Position numbers and translations under genes: made by a program
Assembly (NCBI GenBank): GCA_013824165.1
Contig: PNNH01000098.1
Coordinates: 1 to 53,138, forward strand
DNA from: Methylibium sp.
GTDB taxonomy: Bacteria; Pseudomonadota; Gammaproteobacteria; Burkholderiales; Burkholderiaceae_C
Direction of reading: 5' to 3'
Length of the DNA stretch: 53,138 bases
Notes under the pieces: generated by a model
What the model saw: the letters and a program-made list of their open reading frames with translations, nothing else
What the model was told of the DNA's origin: nothing
Database searches by the model: none
Shown: positions 1 through 9,133 of the stretch, one piece after another
Layout: every line of letters starts with the position of its first letter
Position numbering within the stretch: the first letter of the stretch is position 1

Positions 1-1
1 C

Positions 2-379
2 TCAGCTGCGCTTACTGGTCAGCTCTTCGATCAGTTCGATCAGTCGTGCCGGGCTGAAGGGCTTGGCCAGGAAGGCATTGGCGCCGGCCGCCATCGCATG
101 GTCATGATCTGCGCTGCGCGCCTGCGCCGTGATCATCACGACCTGGGTCTTGGCCAGCGCCGGGTTGGCGCGGATGCGGCGGCAGACTTCGTAGCCATCG
201 ATCTCGCCGGGCATCATCACGTCCAGCAAGACGATGTCCGGCACCAGCACGGGTAGCAGCTGCAGCGCCAGACTGCCGTTGGCCGCCTCGTGCAGCGTGC
301 AGCCGCTGTCCTCCAACGCCCAACGGATCAGGCGACGGATGTCGGCCTGGTCTTCGACGATCAGGATCCTGGCTTGCAT
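2..379 (-). CDS. Receiver-only (CheY-like) response regulator
   Basis: A 125-residue protein consisting only of a phosphoacceptor receiver domain, so it probably signals by protein-protein contact and not by binding DNA. The acidic pair E9/D10, phosphoacceptor D53 (in VLLDVMMPG, approximately), T84 and K106 (in AKPF) are all in place, so it should be phosphorylatable. Reading continues upstream to 469, but the ATG at 379 places the ILIVED strand directly at the N-terminus as in the family, so I use that start. The stop codon lies at the very edge of the window, and any partner kinase further left cannot be seen. The TraB-like gene upstream is on the same strand 61 bases away and may be co-transcribed. 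Confidence 0.9.
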   Translation of the reverse strand: MQARILIVEDQADIRRLIRWALEDSGCTLHEAANGSLALQLLPVLVPDIVLLDVMMPGEIDGYEVCRRIRANPALAKTQVVMITAQARSADHDHAMAAGANAFLAKPFSPARLIELIEELTSKRS

Positions 380-440
380 GGCGTGATGTGGAGTGATTCG
401 GCAGGCCTCAAGCATAGCGTTTGCGCTGCGCCTGGATCGC

Positions 441-1388
441 TCAAGGCTGCGACAGCAGCCGCTCGACACGGAAGCCCTTGTTCGCCAGCAGCAGCGGCAG
501 CGCTCGCGGGCCTGTCATGTGCAGCGCGCCAACGGCGGCGAACACGCGCGTGCCGCTGTCATGCAGGCGCGCGATGCCGTCCGCCATGCCGGGGTTGCGC
601 TCTTCGTTGAGCCGGCGCAGCCAGATGCGATCCTGCGGGCTGGCTATGCAGTCGCACCACTGCTCGTAGTTCTCAAGCTCGGTCAGGTCGCCGCGCTCCC
701 AGGCCTGGATCAGGCGCAGCAGCACCGGCCGCACGCGATCCTGCTCCAGCTGGGTCAGCATGTCGCGTGTCATGTCCTGTGTGTGTGCCGGGTCGGCGCC
801 TAGCAGCAAGTCCAGCTGCTGCTGCGGCGTCTCCAGCGCGACGATGGGCCGGCGTAGCGCGCGTGCCTGGTGGCTGAGGATCTGCTCCAGCGCGAAGCCG
901 GCATCCAGCCCGTCCCAGCGGGCTTCCAGCAGGGTCAGCGTCATCGCCTGGATCAGCGGCTGCAGGCCGTTCAAGGCCTGCTCCGGCAGGCAGGCGGCGC
1001 GCGTGCGTGCTGACAGCTGTGCGCGTAGCGCATCGGGCAGCGGCTGGCCGCTGCTGGCGGCCGTCAGCTGGCGCAGGGTCGCGCGCGTGGCGGGGTCGCT
1101 GGGGTCGATCTCCAGCGCCAGCGTGTCGATGGCCCGCAGCGCGGCACTGACCTGGGGCCCGGGACGCAACCACTGCGGTCGACCCAGATGCACGGTGCCG
1201 TACAGATAGGACTCGCGGCCATCCTTGCTGAGCCGCCACAGCAGGCCGCGATCAGGCGCAGGCGCCGCATCGGCCAAACTGCCGGTGTCGGGCAGCGGCA
1301 GGGCCGGCGGGCAGGGCTGGGCCTGGACGCCGGCCGAAGGCCCGGCATACAGCGCAAACGTCAGAATCAGCAGGGCGATCAGGCGCAT
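441..1388 (-). CDS. TraB/GumN family protein, secreted
   Basis: A 315-residue protein with a hydrophobic N-terminus (residues 1-23, ending near VQA-QP) that looks like a signal peptide, so it is probably periplasmic or lipid-associated. Two GxxH motifs mark the family: GTVH at 64-67 and GALH near the C-terminus. In the TraB/TIKI fold these histidines help form a metal-dependent protease-like site. The bacterial members are mostly uncharacterised, so the substrate is unknown. Reading remains open upstream to 2201, but that part runs antisense through gshA; the ATG at 1388 begins the signal peptide and is chosen. The family assignment is confident and the function is not. Confidence 0.88.
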   Translation of the reverse strand: MRLIALLILTFALYAGPSAGVQAQPCPPALPLPDTGSLADAAPAPDRGLLWRLSKDGRESYLYGTVHLGRPQWLRPGPQVSAALRAIDTLALEIDPSDPATRATLRQLTAASSGQPLPDALRAQLSARTRAACLPEQALNGLQPLIQAMTLTLLEARWDGLDAGFALEQILSHQARALRRPIVALETPQQQLDLLLGADPAHTQDMTRDMLTQLEQDRVRPVLLRLIQAWERGDLTELENYEQWCDCIASPQDRIWLRRLNEERNPGMADGIARLHDSGTRVFAAVGALHMTGPRALPLLLANKGFRVERLLSQP

Positions 1389-1571
1389 CGGGTTCAGGTT
1401 GGCAGGTCGGCGCTGCACTCTAGCAGCGCCGGCATGCAGGATGCCCGTCTGGCGGGCCAGAGGGCTTGCGCTCACGCTGTTCGTCCCCATCTGGCTTGCT
1501 CCTAGAATCGGTTGCAACGCCCGTCGCCACCCCATCTGCAGCGCCGCGCCGCTGTCATCACAGGCAAGCTC

Positions 1572-2867
1572 ATGGTCCCACATCTCATCACCGCCCTGAC
1601 CGGCCCGATCAACGAGCTGGAGCAGCGCATCCTGGAGTCCATGCCGGCGATCGAACGCTGGTTCCGCCTCGAGTGGATGGAGCACACGCCGCCCTTCTAC
1701 AGCTCGGTGGATTTGCGCAACGCCGGCTTCAAGCTGGCGCCGGTGGACACCAACCTCTTTCCAGGCGGCTTCAACAATCTGACCAAGGAAATGCTGCCGC
1801 TGGCGGTGCAGGCGGCGATGGCGGCGATCGAGAAGATCTGCCCTGAAGCCAAGAACCTGCTGCTGATCCCTGAGAACCACACCCGCAACAGCTTCTACCT
1901 CAGCAATGTCGCGACGCTGATCCGCATCTTCACCCAGGCCGGTCTGAACGTGCGCCTGGGCTCGCTGGACCCGACCGTGGATCAGCCGACCGAGCTGCGC
2001 CTGGCCGATGGCAGCTCGCTGACGGTGGAGCCGCTGGTTCGCACTCGCGGGCGCCTTGGTCTGAAGGACTTCGACCCCTGCACCATCCTGCTGAACAACG
2101 ATCTCTCGGCGGGTGTGCCTGATGTGCTGCTGGGCCTGCATGAGCAGTACCTGCTGCCGCCGCTGCACGCCGGCTGGGCGGTGCGACGCAAGACCCGGCA
2201 CTTCAAGTCCTACGAGGACGTGGCCAAGCGCTTTGCCAAGCTGCTGGGCATGGACCCCTGGCTGATCAACCCGATGTTCGCGCCCTGCTCAGGCCTGGAT
2301 TTCAGCGAAGGCCAGGGCCTGGAGGCGCTGCAGACCCAGGTCGACGCGATGCTGGGCAAGGTTCGCCGCAAGTACAAGGAATACGGCATCAACGAAAAGC
2401 CCTTCGTGATCGTCAAGCCCGATGCCGGCACCTACGGCATGGGCATCATGACGGTGCGCGACGCCAAGGAGCTGGCCGAGCTGGGCCGTCGCACACGCAA
2501 CAAGATGAGCGTGATCAAGGACGGCCAGAGCGTCAGCGAGGTGATCGTGCAGGAGGGCGTGGCCACCAACGAGCGCGTCAATGAGGCCGTGGCCGAGCCG
2601 GTGGTCTACATGATGGACCGCTACGTGGTCGGCGGTTTCTATCGTGTGCATGCCGAGCGCGGCATCGACGAAAACCTCAACTCACCAGGCGCGAGCTTCG
2701 TGCCGCTGGCCTTTGCCGAATCCTCACAGCTGCCGCGGCCGGGCGAGCGCCCGGGTGCCAGCGCGCCGAACCGCTTCTACATGTACGGCGTAATCGCCCG
2801 CCTGGCGATGCTGGCAGCCAGCTACGAGCTTGAGGCCACCGACCCGGACGCTGAGAACTACGCCTGA
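1572..2867 (+). CDS. gshA: Glutamate-cysteine ligase (proteobacterial type)
   Basis: A 431-residue protein of the GshA type found in beta- and some gammaproteobacteria, unrelated in length to the 518-residue enterobacterial enzyme. It makes gamma-glutamylcysteine from glutamate, cysteine and ATP, the first step of glutathione synthesis in the cytosol. The start at ATG 1572 gives the MVPHLITAL N-terminus typical of the family; an upstream in-frame ATG at 1512 would add 20 unlikely residues. Motifs such as PVDTNLFPGGFNN and VKPDAGTYGMGIMTV are consistent with an ATP-grasp-like ligase. Its 3' end overlaps the convergent LysR gene by 10 bases. gshB lies about 19 kb downstream at 22154. Confidence 0.93.
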   Translation: MVPHLITALTGPINELEQRILESMPAIERWFRLEWMEHTPPFYSSVDLRNAGFKLAPVDTNLFPGGFNNLTKEMLPLAVQAAMAAIEKICPEAKNLLLIPENHTRNSFYLSNVATLIRIFTQAGLNVRLGSLDPTVDQPTELRLADGSSLTVEPLVRTRGRLGLKDFDPCTILLNNDLSAGVPDVLLGLHEQYLLPPLHAGWAVRRKTRHFKSYEDVAKRFAKLLGMDPWLINPMFAPCSGLDFSEGQGLEALQTQVDAMLGKVRRKYKEYGINEKPFVIVKPDAGTYGMGIMTVRDAKELAELGRRTRNKMSVIKDGQSVSEVIVQEGVATNERVNEAVAEPVVYMMDRYVVGGFYRVHAERGIDENLNSPGASFVPLAFAESSQLPRPGERPGASAPNRFYMYGVIARLAMLAASYELEATDPDAENYA

Positions 2868-3826
2868 GCGGCGGCGGCACTGGCCGCCTGCAGTGCGTTC
2901 TTGAACAGCTGCACCGGTGAGGGCGTTGCCACATCGCGCAGCTGCCAGATGCACAGGTGTCCCAGCCCCAGGTCCACGCTCAGGGGCAGCAGCTTGACGA
3001 TGCCGTCGCGCGCCGCCGCCTGCGCGATGTGCAGCGGCATGATGGTCACCAGCGGCGAACGCTTGAGCATGCCCATGGTCAGCATCAGGTCGTCGGTCTG
3101 CAGCACGTTGGTGGGCAAGGGCAGGCCCAGCTTCTGCCAGAAGGCATCGCGGCGGGCACGTGAGCGGGTGCCGGGCAGTGGCCAGATCCAGGCCTGATCG
3201 TTGAGCGTTTCCCAGCTGATCTTGCGCTGTGCGGCCAGCGGGTGGGTGGCGCTGATGGCCACCACCTCGCGGGTCTGCAGCAGCAAGCCGGCCTCCAGAT
3301 CGCTGGGGGCGTCGTCCACCTGGCGCGCAATCACCAGGTCCAGGCGCCCGGCACGAAGATCCTCGAACATCGTGCCCAAGGCATGGGTGCGCACGCTGAT
3401 CGCCAGCAGCGGGTGCTGCAGCTTCACGCGCGCCATCGCGTCGCAGACGAGCTCGGTCAGCGCGGCATTGGTGGCGCCGATCAGCAATTCGCCACTGGTG
3501 CCGCGCACCAGCGAGGCCACTTCCTCACCGCCGCGCCGCAGCATGGCATCCATGCGTTCGCCCAGTTCGACCAGACGCTGTGCGACAGGCGTGAGGCGAA
3601 TGTTGCGTCCACGCCGCGCGATCAGGGTTTGTCCGAGGGCGCGTTCAATCTCGCTCAGCGTCTTGCTGATTGCGGGCTGGGTGACGTGCAGCAGATCAGC
3701 CGCAGCACTGAGGGAACCCGCTTCAGCCAGGGCCTTCAGCACACGGAGCTGGCGCAGGCTCATGCGCCGCATCACGAAGGACTCGGCCTGCTCCGGACTG
3801 ACGTTCACACCCTGTTCGATAACCAT
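2858..3826 (-). CDS. LysR family transcriptional regulator
   Basis: A 322-residue LysR-type regulator. The N-terminal winged helix-turn-helix spans roughly residues 22-80 (LRQLRVLKALAEAGSLSAAA, then VTQPAISKTLSEIE), and a substrate-binding effector domain follows from about residue 110. The start is uncertain: ATG 3826 gives an 18-21 residue extension before the HTH, while ATG 3772 or 3763 would give a more typical N-terminus. It is divergent from the TonB receptor at 3929 with about 100 bases between them, the classical arrangement for a LysR protein controlling the neighbouring gene. The effector cannot be told from sequence. Confidence 0.9.
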   Translation of the reverse strand: MVIEQGVNVSPEQAESFVMRRMSLRQLRVLKALAEAGSLSAAADLLHVTQPAISKTLSEIERALGQTLIARRGRNIRLTPVAQRLVELGERMDAMLRRGGEEVASLVRGTSGELLIGATNAALTELVCDAMARVKLQHPLLAISVRTHALGTMFEDLRAGRLDLVIARQVDDAPSDLEAGLLLQTREVVAISATHPLAAQRKISWETLNDQAWIWPLPGTRSRARRDAFWQKLGLPLPTNVLQTDDLMLTMGMLKRSPLVTIMPLHIAQAAARDGIVKLLPLSVDLGLGHLCIWQLRDVATPSPVQLFKNALQAASAAAAQA

Positions 3827-3928
3827 CGGAAAAGATCGGTAAAGAAATCGTCATGGATTGTCGCTGCCCCCCCTTTAGGGTGTGTTCACTTTCCGCACTG
3901 CAACAACACTTTTTCCTAGGACAGCTCC

Positions 3929-6877
3929 ATGACCTTCAAGCATCGTCCCCACCTGCTGGCGCTGGCCGCCATGAGCCTGTGCTTCCACGCCCAGGCCCAG
4001 CAGAGCACGGCAGCCGCCGATACTTCCAAGCTGGACCGCGTCGAGGTGACCGGCAGCCTGATCAAGCGCACCGACCGTGAGACCCCGTCGGTGGTGCAGG
4101 TCATCTCGCGCGAGGACATCAAGAACTCCGGTTTTGCCACCGTCGAGGAACTGCTGCGCTCTGTCAGCGCCGTGGATGCCAGCTCGGTTCAGGACGGTGC
4201 CGGTTCCGGCTTCGTCGCGGGTGTCTCGACCATCTCGCTGCGCGGCTTCGGCTCGCAAGGCACGCTGATCCTGATCAACGGCCGCCGCACGGCGCCGGTG
4301 GCGGCTGTCGACATCAACTTCGGCCGCGGTTCTCTGGTCAGCGTCAACACGATTCCGAAGGCCGCGATCGAGCGCATCGAAATCCTGAAGGACGGCGCCT
4401 CGGCCTTGTACGGCTCGGACGCGATGGCCGGCGTGATCAACTACGTGCTGCGCAAGGAATACCAGGGCCTGGAGGGCGAGGTGTCCTACGGCGCCAACGA
4501 CAAGGGCGTCGGCGCCACACAGCGCGGCGCGTTCACGTTTGGCTTCGGCAATTTGGACACCCAGCGTTTCAACGTCTACGGCGGCATCGATGTCTCCAAG
4601 CGTGACTCGGTGATGCACAGCGAGCTGAAGGACCGTGGCAATTTCGCGCTGTCCGACACCCACGGCGTGCTCAACGGCAGCCTGCGCCGCTTCACACCCG
4701 ATTCCTCGGCCTCGCCGTTTGCGAACTACTACCGCGTGCCGGCCAGCCTGTCGGGCTCGACCACCATCGACGGCCGCTCGGTCACCAACGCCAACCTGCA
4801 GGGCGCTAACTACCTGGGCACCTTTGCAGGCTGCCCGGATGACCTGACCGTCGGCAAGGGCGTGCCCAATCGACCGGAAGGTTTCACATCCACCACGGCG
4901 TCGATGCGCAACGGCTACTGCCGCTTCAACTTTGACAATGCTGACGAGGCGATCTCGGCGCAGGAGCGCATCAACGGGTCGGTGCGCGCCAATTTCGCAG
5001 TCAGCCGAGACATCATGGCTTATGCGGACCTGATGGTTTCGCAGACCAAGACCACCGAGCAGCGCATCCCCTATGCGATGACGACCAGCTTGGTCACCTC
5101 GGCCAATCCGGTGGCTACCACCTGGCCGAAGCTGGACGGCAGCTTCCTGAGCCAGAACGCGCTGATCCTGCCGGTGGGTCACCCGGATAACCCGACCAAT
5201 GGCCAGGCCAACTCGCAGCCGGTGCAGCTGATCTACCGCTTCACCGATTTCCCGCAGGTCGACCTGAGCGAGTTGAAGAGCACCCGTTTCGTGACCGGCT
5301 TCGAAGGGACGTTCGGTGCCTGGGATGTGGACAGCGCACTGCTGTTCAGCCAGCAGGACAACGTCCGCAACCAGACCAACCGGGTGCGCAGCTCGCTTTT
5401 GACCAAGTCGATTGCGGCGGGTACCTATCGCTTCGGCAAGGTCAACACGCCGGAGGCAGTGGCCAGCATTGCGTCTGACGCGATCAACGAGGGCAAGGCG
5501 ACGATCACTTCCCTGGATGTGCGCGCCAGCCGCGAGCTGTTCCAGATGGCTGGCGGCCGTGCCGCGGTGGCTGTGGGCGCTGAACTGCGCCGCGAGGAAC
5601 TCGAATCCATCCCGAGCGACATCTACCAGAGCGGTGACTTCATCGGCCTGGTGGCCAACGGCGCCGCGGGCAGCCGCAACTCCCAATCGGTGTTTGGCGA
5701 GCTGCGTCTGCCGGTCGCCAAGTCGCTGGAGCTGCAGGGTGCCCTGCGCCACGAGCATTTCAGCGACTTCGGCAACTCGACGACCGGCAAGGCCGGTTTC
5801 AAGTGGTCGGCCCTGCCGTCGACACTGGTGTTCCGCGGCACGGCAGCCACCGGCTTCCGTGCCCCGGCCCTGTCGCAGATCGGCAATTCCTTCCTGATGT
5901 CCTTCCACAGCAGCCAGGAACGCCGCATCGTCGACAGCCTGCGCTGCAATGCGGCCACCTTCACCAGCAAGGCCGATCCGGCCGTGAACCGCGACTGCAA
6001 TGTGCTGGGCTTCTCCACCTTGCCCGCTGGAACGACCAACGCCGGCAGTATTCCTAGCGTGGTCAGCGCCAACCCCAATCTGAAGCCCGAGACGTCCAAG
6101 TCCTTCACGCTGGGCATGCTGGTGTCGCCGAGCAGCTATGTGGATCTGGGTATCGATGTCTGGTACTTCCACCGCAAGGACGAAATCCGCGTCCAGCGCG
6201 GCATCGACATCATGGACGCGTACAACGCCAATCCGTCCGCCAACGCCGGCACCATCATCCGTGACCCGAACCCCGCCAGCTGGCTGCCCGGCGTGGCCAA
6301 CAGCGGCCCGATCCTGGCTCTGGTGCGTGGCTACGGCAACTACAACTGGACCAAGACGGCCGGCGCCGACTATGACTTGAACATTCGCTTCCCGGTGACG
6401 GAGCTGGGCAAGTTCGGCCTGAAGATCAACGGCACCTACACCGCCCGCTTTGACCAGAAGGTGCTGGCGACCAGCCCGGTGCAGTACCTGGCTGGCGACT
6501 CGGCTTCGGACGTGCCCAAGACCAAGGCCAGCGCAACGCTGAGCTGGAGCCGCGGCGACTGGGCCAGCTGGGTGCGCTACAACCACATCGACTCCTTGGT
6601 GCGCTCCACCACGGCCAGCTGCCTGAGCTCGACCACGGCGGCCAATGTGCTGCTGCAGGCCAACAACGGCTGCAAGGTGGGCCAGGAAAACAGCTTCGAC
6701 CTGAACCTCACCTACAAGGGCATCAAGGGCCTGACCATTGCGGGCAGCATCCTGAATGTGACCGACGACTACGATCGTTCGACCAACATTCCGAGCACCT
6801 TCAACTACTGGGATCAGGGCACCCAGGGTCAGCTGGGCCGTCGCTTCAACATCAACGTGAGCTACCAGTTCAAGTGA
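3929..6877 (+). CDS. TonB-dependent outer membrane receptor
   Basis: A 982-residue outer membrane active transporter. A signal peptide ends near residue 23 (AQA-QQS), followed by a plug domain with VEVTGSLIKRTDRETPSVVQVISREDI and LRGFGSQGTLILINGRR, then a large beta-barrel. There is no N-terminal signalling domain. Cysteine pairs occur in predicted loops (around 302/331, 671/687 and 900/914 by eye), suggesting disulfide-braced extracellular loops. The last residues are YQFK, so the aromatic residue usual at the extreme C-terminus is followed by one lysine. The substrate is not evident; receptors of this length are often for carbohydrates or peptides rather than siderophores. A LysR gene diverges upstream, and a strong terminator follows at 6918. 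Confidence 0.93.
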   Translation: MTFKHRPHLLALAAMSLCFHAQAQQSTAAADTSKLDRVEVTGSLIKRTDRETPSVVQVISREDIKNSGFATVEELLRSVSAVDASSVQDGAGSGFVAGVSTISLRGFGSQGTLILINGRRTAPVAAVDINFGRGSLVSVNTIPKAAIERIEILKDGASALYGSDAMAGVINYVLRKEYQGLEGEVSYGANDKGVGATQRGAFTFGFGNLDTQRFNVYGGIDVSKRDSVMHSELKDRGNFALSDTHGVLNGSLRRFTPDSSASPFANYYRVPASLSGSTTIDGRSVTNANLQGANYLGTFAGCPDDLTVGKGVPNRPEGFTSTTASMRNGYCRFNFDNADEAISAQERINGSVRANFAVSRDIMAYADLMVSQTKTTEQRIPYAMTTSLVTSANPVATTWPKLDGSFLSQNALILPVGHPDNPTNGQANSQPVQLIYRFTDFPQVDLSELKSTRFVTGFEGTFGAWDVDSALLFSQQDNVRNQTNRVRSSLLTKSIAAGTYRFGKVNTPEAVASIASDAINEGKATITSLDVRASRELFQMAGGRAAVAVGAELRREELESIPSDIYQSGDFIGLVANGAAGSRNSQSVFGELRLPVAKSLELQGALRHEHFSDFGNSTTGKAGFKWSALPSTLVFRGTAATGFRAPALSQIGNSFLMSFHSSQERRIVDSLRCNAATFTSKADPAVNRDCNVLGFSTLPAGTTNAGSIPSVVSANPNLKPETSKSFTLGMLVSPSSYVDLGIDVWYFHRKDEIRVQRGIDIMDAYNANPSANAGTIIRDPNPASWLPGVANSGPILALVRGYGNYNWTKTAGADYDLNIRFPVTELGKFGLKINGTYTARFDQKVLATSPVQYLAGDSASDVPKTKASATLSWSRGDWASWVRYNHIDSLVRSTTASCLSSTTAANVLLQANNGCKVGQENSFDLNLTYKGIKGLTIAGSILNVTDDYDRSTNIPSTFNYWDQGTQGQLGRRFNINVSYQFK

Positions 6878-6917
6878 TGGAACACAGGGAGCGCCTGATC
6901 GGGCGCTTCTGAGTTCG

Positions 6918-6946
6918 GGCGGCGCCGCGTGCGTCGCCTTTTTTTT
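6918..6946 (+). terminator. Rho-independent terminator of the TonB receptor gene
   Basis: Arms GGCGGCGC (6918-6925) and GCGTCGCC (6931-6938) pair over 8 bp with one G-U pair around a 5-base loop and are followed directly by eight T. A smaller hairpin (AGCGCC/GGCGCT) precedes it near 6892-6907. It ends transcription of the receptor before the peptidase gene. Confidence 0.9.
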
Positions 6947-6972
6947 GTCAGTGCGAGAGCGGGTTAGGGCGG

Positions 6973-8979
6973 GTGATGAAGCAGCAGATGATCAAGTCCA
7001 TAGGCCTGGCGCTGTGCGCCGTATTGCTGTTGGGTGCCTGCGCGCCGATGCCGGTGGCGCAGCCGCCGATCGTGGCGCTGCAGCCGTCCGGCTCGGGCAT
7101 CCCGGCGTTCCAGCGGCATGCGCCGCTGGCGCGCAAGGAGGCCCCGGCGCTGCGCTTTGTCGATTGGCATCCCTTGCAGCGAGAAATGCTGGTGCTGGCA
7201 CGCAGCCAGGGCCTGATGCAACTGCACCGGCTGGCGGCGCCTGGCGCTGTGCCCGAGCCGTTGACTCAGGGCGCGGATCCGGTCGCCGATGCCTTGTGGG
7301 AGCCGCTGCAGGCGCGTTATCTGGTGTTCACCCGCGATCAGGGTGGCGACGAGGCGTTTCGCCTGTATCGGCTCGATGCCGGCCGGCAGCCTGCCCCAGG
7401 GAAAGTCCTGACGCCGGAGGGCGTTCGCGTCAAGGAATTCGCCTTCCTGCCGCAAGGGCGCGGCCTGGTGTTTCTGCAGGAACAGCTGGATCGAAAGGGC
7501 GGCGATGAGGCCGTTGCCGCACGCCAGGCACGCAGCTGGCTGATGTGGATGGATCCGCAGAATCCGGCCGGCGCGCGCGCTCTCGGCGAGGTGACGGGAG
7601 GCCGTTTCGGCGAGCTGCGCATCACGCCTGAAGGCACGATCCTGGTGCTGCGCAGCCTGGGCCAGCGCAGCCAGCTGCTGAGCTTTGATCTCTCAGGGGC
7701 GCCGGGTCGAGCGATCGGGCGCCTGCAGTCGGCGAGGGATGACGGCGACACGTCGGATGCCGAGCGCGAGGGTGATGTGGTGTGGGGCCGGCAGGCCTTG
7801 CAGGGCGAGTTCCGCCATTTGACCCGCCTCTCAGCGGCAACGGGTGAGCGCCAGGCGCTGCTGACCGGGCTGGCTGCTGACCTCGAGGCGCTGGCCGTGC
7901 CGCCCCCTGCTGCCGGCAGTCCGCGTCCGTTGGCCCTGGTCAGCAATGTAGGTGGCATCTCGGCACTGCGGCTGTATGCGCCTGACGCTACTGCGCCGCC
8001 ACAGCGCGTGGCGACCGAGCTGCCCGAGGGGCAGCTGCGCAATCCGCGCTGGCATCCCCGTCTGCCCGAGCTCGGCTTCCACCATGTCTGGACGCAGAGC
8101 CCCGGGCAGATCTACAGCTGGAACCAGGCCGATGGCCAGCTGACGGCGTGGACCGCTGCTGATACCGAGGGCACGGCGCTGCAGACCGGTTTGCTGCGCT
8201 GGAAGAGTTTCGACGGCTTGGAGATCAGCGGCCTGCACACGCCGCCGCCGGCCCACTTCAAGGGGCCGCGGCCGGTCTACATCAGCCTGCATGGCGGTCC
8301 GGCGGCGCAGGCGCGGCCGGGCTATCTGTCGGCCACCTTGCGTGCCTTGGTCGAGCAGCAGGGCATGCATCTGATCCAGCCCAATGTGCGGGGCTCGGAT
8401 GGCTTCGGCAAGCGCTTCCTGGCCCTCGACAACGGCCGCCTGCGCGAGAACGCCACGCGCGATGTGAGCGCCTTGCTGGATCTGATCGCGACACGGGCCG
8501 ACATGGATGCGGCCAAGGTGGTCGTGGCGGGTGGCAGCTATGGCGGCTATCTGTCGCTGGCCGTCGCCGCGGCTGAGTCGCAGCGCATCGCCGGCAGCAT
8601 CTGCCGCGTCGGCATCGCGAACTTCGTCAGCTTCCTGGAGCACACCGAGAGCTACCGCCGCGACAACCGTCGTGCCGAGTACGGCGACGAGCGCGATCCG
8701 GCGATGCGGCGCTTCCTGACCGAGATTTCGCCGCTGAGCCGGGTGGACCGCATGCGCAAGCCCATGTTCATCGTGCATGGCCGCAACGACCCGCGCGTGC
8801 CCTATGGCGAGGCGCAGCAGATTGTCAGCGCGCTGCGCGGGCAGGGCACGCCGGTGTGGTTCCTCACCGCCGAGGACGAGGGGCATAGCTTCACCAAGCC
8901 GGCCAATCGCGACGAGTTGCATCAAAACACACTCGAGTTCGTGCGCCGTGTCGTTCAGGGTGAGCCGATCGGTCGCTGA
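6973..8979 (+). CDS. S9 family (prolyl oligopeptidase-type) serine peptidase, lipoprotein
   Basis: A 668-residue peptidase. The N-terminus has a lipoprotein signal with the lipobox LLGAC (C23), so the enzyme is probably membrane-anchored in the cell envelope. The middle (about 45-400) is the repetitive beta-propeller region of S9 enzymes, and the C-terminal 250 residues form the alpha/beta hydrolase. Catalytic residues are visible: S522 in GGSYGGY, D606 in NDPRVPYGE and H638 in DEGHSF. It probably cleaves short peptides. It follows the TonB receptor but is separated by a terminator, so it likely has its own promoter. ATG 6973 is followed at once by a second ATG; both give the same signal peptide. 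Confidence 0.93.
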   Translation: MMKQQMIKSIGLALCAVLLLGACAPMPVAQPPIVALQPSGSGIPAFQRHAPLARKEAPALRFVDWHPLQREMLVLARSQGLMQLHRLAAPGAVPEPLTQGADPVADALWEPLQARYLVFTRDQGGDEAFRLYRLDAGRQPAPGKVLTPEGVRVKEFAFLPQGRGLVFLQEQLDRKGGDEAVAARQARSWLMWMDPQNPAGARALGEVTGGRFGELRITPEGTILVLRSLGQRSQLLSFDLSGAPGRAIGRLQSARDDGDTSDAEREGDVVWGRQALQGEFRHLTRLSAATGERQALLTGLAADLEALAVPPPAAGSPRPLALVSNVGGISALRLYAPDATAPPQRVATELPEGQLRNPRWHPRLPELGFHHVWTQSPGQIYSWNQADGQLTAWTAADTEGTALQTGLLRWKSFDGLEISGLHTPPPAHFKGPRPVYISLHGGPAAQARPGYLSATLRALVEQQGMHLIQPNVRGSDGFGKRFLALDNGRLRENATRDVSALLDLIATRADMDAAKVVVAGGSYGGYLSLAVAAAESQRIAGSICRVGIANFVSFLEHTESYRRDNRRAEYGDERDPAMRRFLTEISPLSRVDRMRKPMFIVHGRNDPRVPYGEAQQIVSALRGQGTPVWFLTAEDEGHSFTKPANRDELHQNTLEFVRRVVQGEPIGR

Positions 8980-9103
8980 GGTCCGGGTTGTGAGCCCGCA
9001 GCTTTGCGCCCTGTCAAGCCCCGTGGCTGCGGCGGGCAACAGTGTCATTGCTGCGCTGCACAATTTCTCTGAGGCAGGCGCAGAATAGGCGTTTTGATAC
9101 TTT

Positions 9104-9121
9104 GTGGCCGCTTGCGGCCAC
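9104..9121. promoter_or_regulatory. Perfect 18-base palindrome before kup
   Basis: GTGGCCGC-TT-GCGGCCAC is a perfect inverted repeat with a two-base centre, lying just before the likely kup start and followed by seven C. It could be an operator or, as RNA, a hairpin in the 5' leader. There is no T-tract, so it is not a standard terminator. Confidence 0.55.
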
Positions 9122-9133
9122 CCCCCCGTTCTT

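Noticed and set aside
1389-2201. N-terminal extension of the TraB/GumN protein up to 2201
   Set aside because: The extension is antisense to gshA; the ATG at 1388 starts a proper signal peptide.
3875-6586. Long open frame on the minus strand (about 900 codons) opposite the TonB receptor
   Set aside because: It is antisense to a clear receptor gene; the translation is low-complexity His/Arg/Gly/Ala-rich text typical of high-GC shadow frames, with no domain.
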